A DNA stretch of 64,000 nucleotides from Paenalkalicoccus suaedae (GTDB lineage: Bacteria > Bacillota > Bacilli > Bacillales > Salisediminibacteriaceae). Numbering within the stretch: position 1 is the first letter of the stretch; each line of letters opens with the position of its first letter. Of the stretch, positions 55,233 to 63,584 are shown piece by piece. The notes under the pieces were generated by a model, which did not search any database, was not told the DNA's origin, and saw only the letters and a list, made by a program, of their open reading frames with translations. The translations under genes were made by a program, and so were the position numbers. The stretch is taken from NCBI RefSeq assembly GCF_006965545.2, contig NZ_CP041372.2:3658001-3722000 (forward strand). The letters are read 5' to 3'.

Positions 55233-56012
55233 TTAGTCCTGTAAAAATCCAAAGTGTTTTAAGGCGTGCTCAATACCATTCTCTGAGACATGCTTTGTTA
55301 TAAAGCCTGCTGCTTCCTTCGTTTCAGCAACCGCATTGCCCATCGCAACGCTGTTTGTCGTATACTGCATCATTTCGACATCGTTTGGTCCGTCTCCAAA
55401 CACATAAACGTCCTTCCGATCGATCTGCAACTTCTCCGCTAACGCTTCAATTCCGACTGCCTTCGATCCCCCAACCGGCACAATATCCGTAGAGAATTCA
55501 TGCCAGCGGATGAATTCAAATTGATCAAATTTCTTATTATATTCCTTCTCTTCCCCTTCTACACAGAAAAGAAGAGACTGATAAATATCTCTACCGTGTA
55601 AGTATTCTGCATCGAACTTAGGGTGGTCAAACTTTAGTGATGCAATGCTTTCCTCGATGTAGCTATGATGTTTTACATTTGAACGCATTCGTTCCGCATC
55701 TAAGTATACAACCGGATGATCCTTTTCTAATGCAAGCTCCGTAAGCTCTTGAAGGGCATCATAATCAAGCGGTCTCGTATAGATTGCCTCACCGTTATGA
55801 GATACATAAGATCCATTAAATGAGACAAAGGAGCTGATATTTAGCCGTTCCTGAAGCTTTGTAAACATAAATGGTGCACGTCCTGTCGCAATTGCAACGA
55901 TGTGTCCATCTGCCTGAAGCCTTGCAATTGCTACCTCTGTTGCCTCTGGTAGTTGCTTTTCTTCATCTAACAATGTCCCATCAATATCAAAGAAAAATAG
56001 TTTTTTGTCCAT
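55233..56012 (-). CDS. HAD-IIB (Cof-type) phosphatase
   Basis: 259-aa cytoplasmic phosphatase. Motif I FFDIDGTLLD (nucleophile Asp about residue 8), motif II TGRAPF, and motif IV VFGDGPNDVEMM with the cap inserted between motifs II and III, as in Cof/YidA proteins acting on sugar phosphates or flavin-type phosphates. GGAAGGAG precedes the ATG. Monocistronic. Confidence 0.92.
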   Translation of the reverse strand: MDKKLFFFDIDGTLLDEEKQLPEATEVAIARLQADGHIVAIATGRAPFMFTKLQERLNISSFVSFNGSYVSHNGEAIYTRPLDYDALQELTELALEKDHPVVYLDAERMRSNVKHHSYIEESIASLKFDHPKFDAEYLHGRDIYQSLLFCVEGEEKEYNKKFDQFEFIRWHEFSTDIVPVGGSKAVGIEALAEKLQIDRKDVYVFGDGPNDVEMMQYTTNSVAMGNAVAETKEAAGFITKHVSENGIEHALKHFGFLQD

Positions 56013-56092
56013 TGTCTACTCCTTCCATAATCCCACTTCTTACATTATAGATGAGACTATTTCGTAAAAACAATGATTTTCGATCAAAACCT

Positions 56093-56120
56093 TTGTAAGA
56101 TACGTGCAAGCTGATATAAT
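56093..56120 (+). promoter_or_regulatory. Sigma-A promoter of metA
   Basis: TTGTAA (56093-56098), 16-bp spacer, TATAAT (56115-56120), 48 bases before the GTG start. No S-box fits in the short leader. Confidence 0.65.
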
Positions 56121-56167
56121 AAAATCTAACTATTCAAACGCTTTTAACGCAACGAGGGGGTACGATC

Positions 56168-57082
56168 GTGCCAATACGAGTTCCAACTAACCTACCAGCT
56201 ATCGAGATTTTAGAGAAAGAAAACATTTTTATTATGGACGATATCCGGGCTGTTACACAGGATATACGTCCATTAAATATTGTCATTTTAAATCTCATGC
56301 CCGAAAAGCAAAAGACGGAGGCACATCTCTTGCGCCTACTCGGTAATACACCGCTTCAGCTCAATATTACATTTTTAACAACTGCGACGTACAAACCTAA
56401 GAACGAGAGTAGCTCTCACATGAACGAGTTCTACACAGACTTCGAATCCATTCGCGATCGTAAATTTGATGGCATGATCATCACAGGCGCTCCGATTGAA
56501 CACCTGGAGTTCGAAGAGGTGGCCTATTGGGACGAGATCACGACAATCATGGACTGGGCTGAGACAAACGTTACCTCTACCCTCTACATTTGCTGGGGTG
56601 CTCAGGCGGCCCTTTATCATCACTACGGGATTCAAAAGATTCCTCTCGAGCAAAAGTGCTCCGGGATTTTTCGACATCGCGTTTTTAATGGGAACAATAA
56701 CATAGAGCTCCTAAGAGGCTTCGACGACGAGTTTATTGCACCACATTCTCGTTACACAAACATTGCGATAGGCTCACTAGAAGATCAGGACAACTTGCAG
56801 CTACTCGCCTCTTCTAAGGAGGCCGGACCGTTCCTATTAATGTCTAAAGACGGAAAGCACGTCATGGCAACTGGTCACCTGGAGTATGACACGCAAACCT
56901 TAAAAGAAGAATACGAGCGTGATTTAGACCGTGGTCTAAGTGTGAATATACCTGCTCATTACTTCCCAAATAATGATCCAAATGAGCCTCCGATGAACCG
57001 CTGGCGCTCCCACGCGCACTTACTGTTTTCGAACTGGCTTAACTACTACGTGTATCAAGAAACGCCGTATGAGTGGAAGTAG
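56168..57082 (+). CDS. metA: Homoserine O-acetyltransferase (MetA)
   Basis: First step of methionine synthesis from homoserine, 304 aa, MetA/HTS fold. Catalytic C142 in [14 protein letters not shown]235 in ATGHLEYD and E237 are in place. Residue 111 is Glu (GAPIEHLEF), the residue known to select acetyl-CoA over succinyl-CoA in this family, so it should be an acetyltransferase despite the metA name. Start codon GTG with GAGGGGGT upstream. Monocistronic with its own promoter and terminator. Confidence 0.95.
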   Translation: MPIRVPTNLPAIEILEKENIFIMDDIRAVTQDIRPLNIVILNLMPEKQKTEAHLLRLLGNTPLQLNITFLTTATYKPKNESSSHMNEFYTDFESIRDRKFDGMIITGAPIEHLEFEEVAYWDEITTIMDWAETNVTSTLYICWGAQAALYHHYGIQKIPLEQKCSGIFRHRVFNGNNNIELLRGFDDEFIAPHSRYTNIAIGSLEDQDNLQLLASSKEAGPFLLMSKDGKHVMATGHLEYDTQTLKEEYERDLDRGLSVNIPAHYFPNNDPNEPPMNRWRSHAHLLFSNWLNYYVYQETPYEWK

Positions 57083-57089
57083 TGCTGAC

Positions 57090-57117
57090 GCGCCTCCTTT
57101 ATAGGAGGTGCTTTTTT
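57090..57117 (+). terminator. Terminator of metA
   Basis: GCGCCTCC / GGAGGTGC stem and TTTTTT tail, 7 bases after the stop. Confidence 0.92.
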
Positions 57118-57153
57118 GTGGGCTTGGCGGTTTATCGCTTACCTTTTGTAGGT

Positions 57154-57269
57154 GTATTTAACTTCTTACGTTTTTTGACAACATGTATTCACGTTCTCGC
57201 ATAATGCGTTCAACTTCTCCTCGAATTTCACAAAGTGTGTTCACGTTCTTACCGAATGCGTACAACTTC
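57154..57269. repeat. Phased GTATTCACGTTC array with alternating 31/21-bp steps
   Basis: Units GYRTTYAMSTTC start at 57154, 57185, 57206, 57237 and 57258: steps 31, 21, 31, 21, i.e. a 52-bp dimer. It follows the metA terminator. The remaining sequence to 57471 is the amylase upstream region, in which no convincing promoter was found (TTGTAA/TATACA has a 15-bp spacer). Confidence 0.75.
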
Positions 57270-57471
57270 CTACATGCCACACCTCATTTGTCCACCATAT
57301 GCAAACTGTCCATCCTAAAAAGACCACCGATTGCCCTCCTCCAATCATCGACACCATTTTCGCCAGCAAAAGTAATGGAATAAACTATTTCGAGCTTGTA
57401 AATACATGTTAAGGGGTATACAACATTATCTTCACATTATTCACAATTTTTTTATTCGGAGGGACGAATCT

Positions 57472-58932
57472 ATGGGACATGAAATCCGCAACCACACGAT
57501 GATGCAGTTTTTTGAATGGCATCTTGCCAATGATGGCGACCATTGGAAACGATTGAAAGAGTTAGCGCCAGAGCTACGCGAAGTAGGCATTGATGCTGTT
57601 TGGATCCCACCTCCGACCAAAGGTGCTTCTCAAGAAGACAACGGATATGGCGTCTATGACGTGTATGATTTAGGGGAATTTGATCAAAAGGGCACCGTCC
57701 GCACAAAGTATGGCACAAAGGACGAGCTCACTGAAGCAATCGCAGCCTGCCATGAGCACGGCGTCAAAGTGTACGCTGATGTCGTCATGAATCACAAGGC
57801 TGGTGCCGATGACACAGAAGTATTCCAAGTTATCGAAGTAGATGGTGACAACCGACACGAGGAGATTTCTGAGCCATTTGATATTGAAGGCTGGACGTCC
57901 TTTACCTTCCCAGGCCGTGACGGCGCTCATTCCGACTTCACGTGGTCGTTCCATCACTTTAACGGAACAGACTATGATGCGAAGGAAGATAAAGTCGGGA
58001 TATTCCGCATTTTAGGCGACAACAAGGAGTGGAACAGCCACGTAGACGATGAATTTGGTAACTACGACTACCTTATGTTTGCTAATATCCACTACGAGCA
58101 TCCAGAGGTTCGCGAGGAAATGCTTCGTTGGGGTAACTGGTTTGCTACCGAAACACAAACGGACGGCTTCCGACTCGATGCGATCAAACATATTAATCAC
58201 GAATTTTTAGCTGAGTTTATTAGCAAGCTTCGCGAAGAAAAGGGCGATGACTTCTACTTTGTCGCAGAATTTTGGCACCCTGACCTTGAAGCAAAAGAAC
58301 GCTTTTTAGAATACGTCGATTATGCGATCGACCTTTTCGATGTTTCTCTCCACTATAAATTTTATCGTGCCTCAACGGAAGGCTCGGACTTTGATTTACG
58401 TACGATGTTTGACGAGACGTTGGTAGGTCACCACCCTTATAGCGCTGTGACTTTCGTCGATAATCACGACTCCCAGCCTGACGAGTCGCTCGAGTCATGG
58501 GTCGAAGACTGGTTCAAGCCTATTGCCTATTCCATGATTTTGTTACGAAAAGACGGCTATCCGTGCGTGTTTTATGGGGACTACTTCGGAATCAACGGAG
58601 ATAATCCGATTGATGGTAAAAAAGAAATCCTTGATCCTCTTCTTATCGCAAGACGCGACTATGCCTACGGAGATCAGGATGACTACTTTGACCATGGCAA
58701 CACGATCGGATGGGTCCGCTACGGAATCAAAGAAGTGGAAGGCTCCGGCTGTGCCGTCGTCCTCTCTAATGGAGAAGAAGGTGACAAGCATATGTTTGTT
58801 GGTGACGACACCGAAGGCGAAGTCTGGTACGACATCACCGGCAACCGTGAAGAAGAAGTGACGATTGGCGAAGACGGTAAAGGCGTCTTTCCAGTAAACG
58901 GTGGGTCTGTTTCGGTATATGTGAGGAAGTAA
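57472..58932 (+). CDS. Intracellular alpha-amylase (GH13_5)
   Basis: 486-aa liquefying-type alpha-amylase without signal peptide, hence cytoplasmic; it would cut imported maltodextrins or storage glucans. N-terminus HTMMQFFEWHLANDG, catalytic Asp in DGFRLDAIKH (about 233), Glu in FVAEFWH (about 263) and Asp in TFVDNHDSQ (about 330). It keeps the oxidation-sensitive Met (YDYLMFAN) that the secreted paralogue at 28 kb has lost. CGGAGGG lies 9 bases before the ATG; the upstream 22 codons are rejected. Highly acidic. Monocistronic. Confidence 0.93.
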   Translation: MGHEIRNHTMMQFFEWHLANDGDHWKRLKELAPELREVGIDAVWIPPPTKGASQEDNGYGVYDVYDLGEFDQKGTVRTKYGTKDELTEAIAACHEHGVKVYADVVMNHKAGADDTEVFQVIEVDGDNRHEEISEPFDIEGWTSFTFPGRDGAHSDFTWSFHHFNGTDYDAKEDKVGIFRILGDNKEWNSHVDDEFGNYDYLMFANIHYEHPEVREEMLRWGNWFATETQTDGFRLDAIKHINHEFLAEFISKLREEKGDDFYFVAEFWHPDLEAKERFLEYVDYAIDLFDVSLHYKFYRASTEGSDFDLRTMFDETLVGHHPYSAVTFVDNHDSQPDESLESWVEDWFKPIAYSMILLRKDGYPCVFYGDYFGINGDNPIDGKKEILDPLLIARRDYAYGDQDDYFDHGNTIGWVRYGIKEVEGSGCAVVLSNGEEGDKHMFVGDDTEGEVWYDITGNREEEVTIGEDGKGVFPVNGGSVSVYVRK

Positions 58933-59052
58933 TCTAGATTTGTTGGGTTGTAGATCCTAATAATGTAATAGGTGCTTTGTTGCTTAATTGCCAACTAGTT
59001 GAGATACGTTTAAGCATTCTCTTCATCGTTGACCCTTTATAAAGGTTTGTGA

Positions 59053-59082
59053 CCCTCCTACTTATGTAGGAGGGCTGTTTTA
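59053..59082 (+). terminator. Probable terminator of the intracellular amylase gene
   Basis: Perfect CCCTCCTAC TTAT GTAGGAGGG stem then CTGTTTTA, 120 bases past the stop. Confidence 0.65.
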
Positions 59083-59205
59083 TGGACTTTGGGTTACTGA
59101 TCATTAAATAGAGCAATTATTCTATGGAATGAAGTTCTCTTGCGTTAGATGAGAAGTCTATTTGTATTAGTTGAGGAACAACAAGTTTCTTATTTAGCTC
59201 CTGTT

Positions 59206-59542
59206 GCATCGATCAGGTTGCCAATTTCGTCTGGCAATTTGGTTTGCATCAAATAAAGTTCAGTATGCTTTAAGTTGAAGATCGTATGCATCAAATTCAA
59301 GGATATGTGCGTCCTTTTAACAATCGTTTGCATCGTTGCATTTTAGTTTGCGTCAGACGGAATTCCGTTTGTATCTCTTCGATGCTCGTATGCATCACAT
59401 CGAAGTCTAAGTGCGTCAAATCAACCCTCATATGCGTCCGTTTAAATAGCTTTGCATCAAATCGGTGCTTGATTGCATCAATCGGCACCTTGTATACATC
59501 AAACCGGACTCTGGTTGTGTCACTTCGTATGTTGTTTGCGTC
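59206..59542. repeat. 17-unit phased TGCATC array
   Basis: GCRTC (variants GTATC, ACATC, GCTTT) with the G position at 59206, 59227, 59246, 59267, 59288, 59309, 59330, 59350, 59371, 59392, 59413, 59434, 59454, 59475, 59496, 59517 and 59538. Steps are 21 bp except 19 once and 20 twice. The linkers are not conserved, so the period and core are kept while the rest drifts. Located between convergent amylase and aspartokinase genes. Confidence 0.88.
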
Positions 59543-59668
59543 AAACGCTAAAACTGATGTAAAAGCGCCCCTCTCCTATACGAAAGCGCTCTTGCATTTA
59601 CAAAACAGAACTATATTAACCGAATATCCCTAAATTAATGCCATTAACCCTCAACTTTATTAAGAGAA

Positions 59669-59697
59669 AAGCGAGGCAACTTCCTTACGCCTCGTTC
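59669..59697 (-). terminator. Hairpin with minus-strand T-rich tail
   Basis: AACGAGGC / GCCTCGCTT stem followed on the minus strand by TTCTCTT. No gene ends here on that strand, so it may end a transcript from the palindromic element next to it. Confidence 0.4.
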
Positions 59698-59734
59698 TCC
59701 ACTCAAAGAAGAGGATGGGGTTCAATATAATTTA

Positions 59735-59862
59735 CCCCAGAAGCGGCGGGAGCGGACTCCTAGAGGGGGCACTCGCGTAGGTGAAAATCCTTTTGCACGA
59801 CCAATGGTCGGGCAAAATAGTTGAACTAGCGCCTCCGGAAAGACGCTCCCGCCGCGCAGGGG
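59735..59862. repeat. Large palindromic element, copy 2
   Basis: CCCC/GGGG and perfect GCGGCGGGAGCG / CGCTCCCGCCGC outer stems (59743-59754, 59844-59855), box GGTGAAAATCCTTTTG, and a core hairpin TTTTGC..GACC / GGTC..GCAAAA (59791-59817). GC-rich against an AT-rich background. Same plan as 41875-42012. Confidence 0.7.
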
Positions 59863-59904
59863 CACAGAAGGTGACCGCACTTGATCTCAATAAACTAAAC
59901 ACAA

Positions 59905-59938
59905 CAAAAAACGACCACCCCATCTAGGAGCGGCCGTT
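59905..59938 (-). terminator. Terminator of the aspartokinase gene
   Basis: AACGGCCGCTCC / GGGGTGGTCGTT stem (with G-T pairs) on the minus strand, then TTTTTTG. Confidence 0.88.
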
Positions 59939-59954
59939 ACACATTTCATTTAAC

Positions 59955-61319
59955 TTATTTCGCCGGCACCGGCGCAAAATACGCGTGATACAGACTTTGC
60001 ACCGCACGGTCCGCATTTTTAGCCTCTACACCAAACATCATGCTAACCTCCGATGAACCTTGGTTAATCATCTTAATATTAATGCCCGCTTCATGCAGCG
60101 CATTCGTCGCTTTAGCGGCAACACCAACAGAGTTTGCCATGCCTTCTCCTACTACCATCACCATCGCAAGGCCACGCTCCACGTGCACACTTTCCACACC
60201 TAGCTCCGTACGAATACGATCTAAAATGCGCGTTTCCTTTCCATTATATAAGTGATGATCGCGAATGATAACGGACATATTATCGATACCTGACGGCGTG
60301 TGCTCGAAAGGAATCTCCTCTGTTTCTAAAATCTCAAGCAGGTGACGACCGAAGCCGACCTCTCGGTTCATGAGATACTTTTTTAAGTTGATGCTACAGA
60401 ACCCGCTATCGCTTGAGATGCCGATAACCGGCAGTCCATTTTGCTCGCGCTCGGATCTGATAAACGTACCAGGCGCAGTTGGATCGTTTGTATTTTTTAC
60501 ATTGACGGGAATCTTTTTTTCTACGACCGGCTGCAGCGCCTCATCGTGGAAAACCGAGAAGCCGGCATAGGCAAGCTCGCGCATCTCCTGATACGTCAGC
60601 TCCTCCATCTCATGTGGATGCTCGACTAAATTCGGGTTCACGCTATAGATCGAGCTGACGTCAGTAAAGTTCTCGTAGACATCAGCCTCAACACCAGCAG
60701 CTACGATTGATCCCGTAATATCGGACCCTCCACGTGGGAATGTCACGATATTCCCTTCCTTCGAATATCCAAAGAATCCAGGCACAACTAAAATACCCGT
60801 GCGCTCCCGTAGCGATTTTAGATTATCGTAGGCCTCTGGCAAAATTCGTGCATTGCCAGGCTCATTCGTTACAACCATTCCCGCCTCTTTGGGCGAAACA
60901 TAGTGAGACTCTTCGCCAAGCTTCGTGAAATACGCTGCCATGAGCTTCGCATTTTCATTTTCACCGCTTGCCTTTAATGCATCCAGTAATCGATCCTCAT
61001 TCGACCGATGTGTTTGAATTCGCTCTTCTAATGAGGCTTTCACATCTTGTATTAACGATTCAGGAAGCTCAAGCTCCCTTACAATATCCGCATATCGTTC
61101 TACTACTTGGCTTAATAGATCGCCATAGTTGTTGCCATTTAATACGGAGTACGCTAATGCAATAAGTAAATCCGTTGTTTTTGTATCCTCTTTATAGCGT
61201 TTACCCGGCGCGGAGACGACTACAATACGCCGTTCGTCGTCAGCTCGTACGATTGCTGCTACTTTTTTAAACTGTGCAGCACTTGCTACAGAGCTGCCAC
61301 CAAACTTTACTACCTTCAT
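59955..61319 (-). CDS. Aspartokinase (monofunctional, class III/YclM-like)
   Basis: Phosphorylates aspartate, the entry to Lys/Thr/Met synthesis. 454 aa. N-terminal VKFGGSSVASAAQ (Lys/Gly ATP site), VVVSAPGKR, and TFPRGGSDITGSIVAAG are catalytic signatures; two ACT domains at the C-terminus (VIGISSDSGFCSINLKK and VVGEGMANSVGVAAKATNAL) mediate feedback. The unsplit length and N-terminus fit the YclM/ThrD isozyme rather than DapG or LysC. It is single-gene, with a 5' leader containing strong inverted repeats. AAAGGAG is the ribosome site. Confidence 0.93.
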   Translation of the reverse strand: MKVVKFGGSSVASAAQFKKVAAIVRADDERRIVVVSAPGKRYKEDTKTTDLLIALAYSVLNGNNYGDLLSQVVERYADIVRELELPESLIQDVKASLEERIQTHRSNEDRLLDALKASGENENAKLMAAYFTKLGEESHYVSPKEAGMVVTNEPGNARILPEAYDNLKSLRERTGILVVPGFFGYSKEGNIVTFPRGGSDITGSIVAAGVEADVYENFTDVSSIYSVNPNLVEHPHEMEELTYQEMRELAYAGFSVFHDEALQPVVEKKIPVNVKNTNDPTAPGTFIRSEREQNGLPVIGISSDSGFCSINLKKYLMNREVGFGRHLLEILETEEIPFEHTPSGIDNMSVIIRDHHLYNGKETRILDRIRTELGVESVHVERGLAMVMVVGEGMANSVGVAAKATNALHEAGINIKMINQGSSEVSMMFGVEAKNADRAVQSLYHAYFAPVPAK

Positions 61320-61322
61320 CTA

Positions 61323-61370
61323 CAAACGTCTCCTTTACCCCTCTATTTGTCCTCATATAGAGGACGTTTG
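61323..61370 (-). promoter_or_regulatory. Structured 5' leader of the aspartokinase gene
   Basis: Perfect 8-bp inverted repeat CAAACGTC / GACGTTTG closes a 48-base loop whose 3' arm abuts the AAAGGAG site. Inside, GTCCTC/GAGGAC and CCTCTA/TAGAGG pairings compete with it. Not a lysine riboswitch (far too short). Confidence 0.5.
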
Positions 61371-61394
61371 ATCTCCTGAAAAATACATAAATTT

Positions 61395-61423
61395 AGTATA
61401 CTAGAATTCACACGTATGTACAA
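61395..61423 (-). promoter_or_regulatory. Sigma-A promoter of the aspartokinase gene
   Basis: Minus strand TTGTAC, 17-bp spacer, TATACT. Confidence 0.75.
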
Positions 61424-61447
61424 GTATGAAACTAGATTTTTTACATA

Positions 61448-61479
61448 GAAAAGAAGAGACTGCAAAAGCAGCCTCTTCT
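61448..61479 (-). terminator. Terminator of the peptide-binding protein gene
   Basis: AGAAGAGGCTGC TTTT GCAGTCTCTTCT stem on the minus strand, then TTTCT. Confidence 0.9.
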
Positions 61480-61499
61480 CTATGCAAGTTGTGAAAAAA

Positions 61500-63164
61500 T
61501 TAATTCTCGATTGTTACATCTTGTAGCTGGTAAAGACCGTTTGGATGCTTCCAGAAGCCTTGTACCTCATCACGAATACCTACTAGGTACTGCGTGTGGT
61601 ATAGGTAAAGCATAGGAGCTTCTTCAACTAGAATCTCCATTACTTGCTCATAAAGATCCTCACGAGTAGCTTCATCAGACTCTTGACGTGCTTGGTCTAA
61701 TAGAGCATCTACTTCGTCGTTCGCATAGAAAGAACGGTTACCTGCTTCACCCTGGTTGTCAGAGTGGAATAGCGCGTACATACCGTAGTCAGCGTCACCA
61801 GTTACAGTAACCCATCCTAAGATAAACATGTCGTGCTGTCCATCAGCAGTGTTCTCTAGGTATGCACCCCACTCAAGAACTTCGATTTCCGCATTAACGC
61901 CAATTTCAGCTAACTGAGCTTGTACAAGTTCAGCAACGTCCATACGCTCACGGCTATCGTTTGTCCAGATTGTTGTGTCAAACCCGTCTGGATATCCAGC
62001 TTCAGCAAGAAGCTCACGAGCTCGCTCTTGGTCAAATTCTAATCCTTCAACTTCGTCAGAGAAACCAAATACGTTAGAACCGATTGGTCCAACAGCTGGT
62101 GTAGCAGTTCCCTGCATAACACCTTCGTTTAGCATATCGTTATCAATTGCCATAGTAACAGCTTGACGTACTAGTGGGTCATCGAATGGCTCAGCTTCCA
62201 CGTTGAATCCGATGTAAGAAAGGCTTAAGCTTTCTTGCGTATATACGCTAACACCTTCAGTGCCGTCTACGCGCTCTTGGTCACTTGGGCTTACTGGGTA
62301 GATAATGTGAGCAGACCCAGTCTCTAGCTCAGAAATACGAGTTAGATCCTCTGGAGAAACTCGGAATGTAACAGACTCAACTCCTGCAGGCTCGCCCCAG
62401 TAGTTATCGTTACGAGTAAGTACTACTTCAGCACCTGGATTCCAAGATTCAAATTGGAAGAAGCCAGTACCGATTGGATTTTCGTTTAGGTAGTCACCAG
62501 GTTGTCCGCCTGCTTCCATCGCTTCGTAGTCAGAAGCAATAGCCTCTGGGCTAATCATACCGCCACCAGAGTGTGCAAGGTGAGATGGAAGTGGAGCGAA
62601 TGGGTACTCTGTTACGAAATCAACAGTGAACTCATCTACTACGACAACTTCTTCAACCATTTCATAAAGAAAAGCACGCTGTGAAGCTACGTCTGGATCT
62701 AAGACGCGGTCAAGGTTTGCTTTAACAGCCTCTGCGTTAAATGGAGTTCCATCAGTAAATTCAACATCGTCACGAAGCTCAAAGCGCCATACGTTGTCTT
62801 CTGTCGCTTCCCATGAAGTAGCTAGAAGTGGCTCAAGCTCCATATCTTCTGATTGCATAAGAAGTGTTTCAAAAATGTTCGTTTGAACAGCACTAGAAGG
62901 TACGTCGTTTGAACCGTGTGGGTCCAATGCAACGATATCAGAAGTTGTTGCGATAACTAAGTTACTGTCATCAACTTCAACGTCAGCTGCGTCTCCGTTT
63001 GTCTCCCCGTCAGTCTCAGTGTCTGTGTTCTCAGCACCGTTGTCTGGAGCATTTGTATCAGCACCAGTATCACCAGTGTTGTTTGGCTCACTTGCACAAG
63101 CAGCAAAAGTAAGTGCTACCGCTGTAGATGCAAGAACAGCCTTAAGTGTTTTACTCTTTAACAT
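61500..63164 (-). CDS. Peptide/nickel-type ABC transporter substrate-binding lipoprotein
   Basis: 554-aa extracellular receptor of solute-binding family 5 (Dpp/Opp/App). Lipoprotein signal with lipobox TFAAC-A at about 20-24, followed by a very acidic 45-residue linker (many Asp, Glu, Asn, Thr), then the family 5 start IATTSDIVALDPHGSNDVPS and the SBP_bac_5 core (WRFELRDDVEFTDGTPFNAEAVKANLDR). The acidic linker suits a protein exposed to alkaline or salty medium. Start is the ATG at 63164 with AGGGGG upstream. Divergent from a Dpp/Opp-type permease gene, so it is probably the receptor of that transporter. Confidence 0.92.
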   Translation of the reverse strand: MLKSKTLKAVLASTAVALTFAACASEPNNTGDTGADTNAPDNGAENTDTETDGETNGDAADVEVDDSNLVIATTSDIVALDPHGSNDVPSSAVQTNIFETLLMQSEDMELEPLLATSWEATEDNVWRFELRDDVEFTDGTPFNAEAVKANLDRVLDPDVASQRAFLYEMVEEVVVVDEFTVDFVTEYPFAPLPSHLAHSGGGMISPEAIASDYEAMEAGGQPGDYLNENPIGTGFFQFESWNPGAEVVLTRNDNYWGEPAGVESVTFRVSPEDLTRISELETGSAHIIYPVSPSDQERVDGTEGVSVYTQESLSLSYIGFNVEAEPFDDPLVRQAVTMAIDNDMLNEGVMQGTATPAVGPIGSNVFGFSDEVEGLEFDQERARELLAEAGYPDGFDTTIWTNDSRERMDVAELVQAQLAEIGVNAEIEVLEWGAYLENTADGQHDMFILGWVTVTGDADYGMYALFHSDNQGEAGNRSFYANDEVDALLDQARQESDEATREDLYEQVMEILVEEAPMLYLYHTQYLVGIRDEVQGFWKHPNGLYQLQDVTIEN

Positions 63165-63584
63165 CAAGCTTCCCCCTCTTTATTGTTAGAAATTTGTAAC
63201 AACTTGCTTATACTAACGTACAATAATAATTCTAAAAAAACAAGATAAAAAATGTTCTAAATTATTATATTTCTCTAATATCGTGAAATAAACATATGTC
63301 TTTTCTAACTTTTACCGATTAACGCGCTAATAAATAGTTTCTTCTTTAATGTCAGAAAATCTGTCTATACAAGGGAACGTGTTTTCTCTTTCCAAAAGAG
63401 TGAATTATTATTATACTGTAAAAACATTTACCTTTTCACGAAAAAAACTTGTGAAAAAGTTTGAGAATGTTATAATTTTTCTCGTATCGACAAATTTCTT
63501 TCCTATATGTATATGTAATATTTTACAGAGGGACGTTCGACATTATCAGTCTATTTCGAGAATAAAGAAAGTGAGGTTAGGAGT
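63165..63584. other. Divergent promoter region of the peptide transporter
   Basis: 420 bases of AT-rich sequence between the divergent binding-protein and permease genes. It contains an inverted repeat CTTTTCAC / GTGAAAAAG (about 63432-63459) overlapping the -35 box of the permease promoter, a possible operator. No ORF or array is seen. Confidence 0.5.
63449..63476 (+). promoter_or_regulatory. Sigma-A promoter of the permease operon
   Basis: TTGTGA (63449-63454), 16-bp spacer, TATAAT (63471-63476). Confidence 0.65.

Noticed and set aside
56013-56167. S-box (SAM) riboswitch before metA
   Set aside because: The leader after the promoter is about 40 bases, far too short, and has no kink-turn or terminator.
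59206-59542. CRISPR array
   Set aside because: Cores are only 5-7 bp and degenerate, repeats plus spacers total 21 bp, and no cas genes are near.
59286-59633. 115-residue ORF across the TGCATC array
   Set aside because: Low-complexity translation of the array, no ribosome site, no recognisable domain.
61320-61400. Lysine riboswitch before the aspartokinase gene
   Set aside because: About 70 bases of leader cannot hold the roughly 170-nt lysine aptamer.
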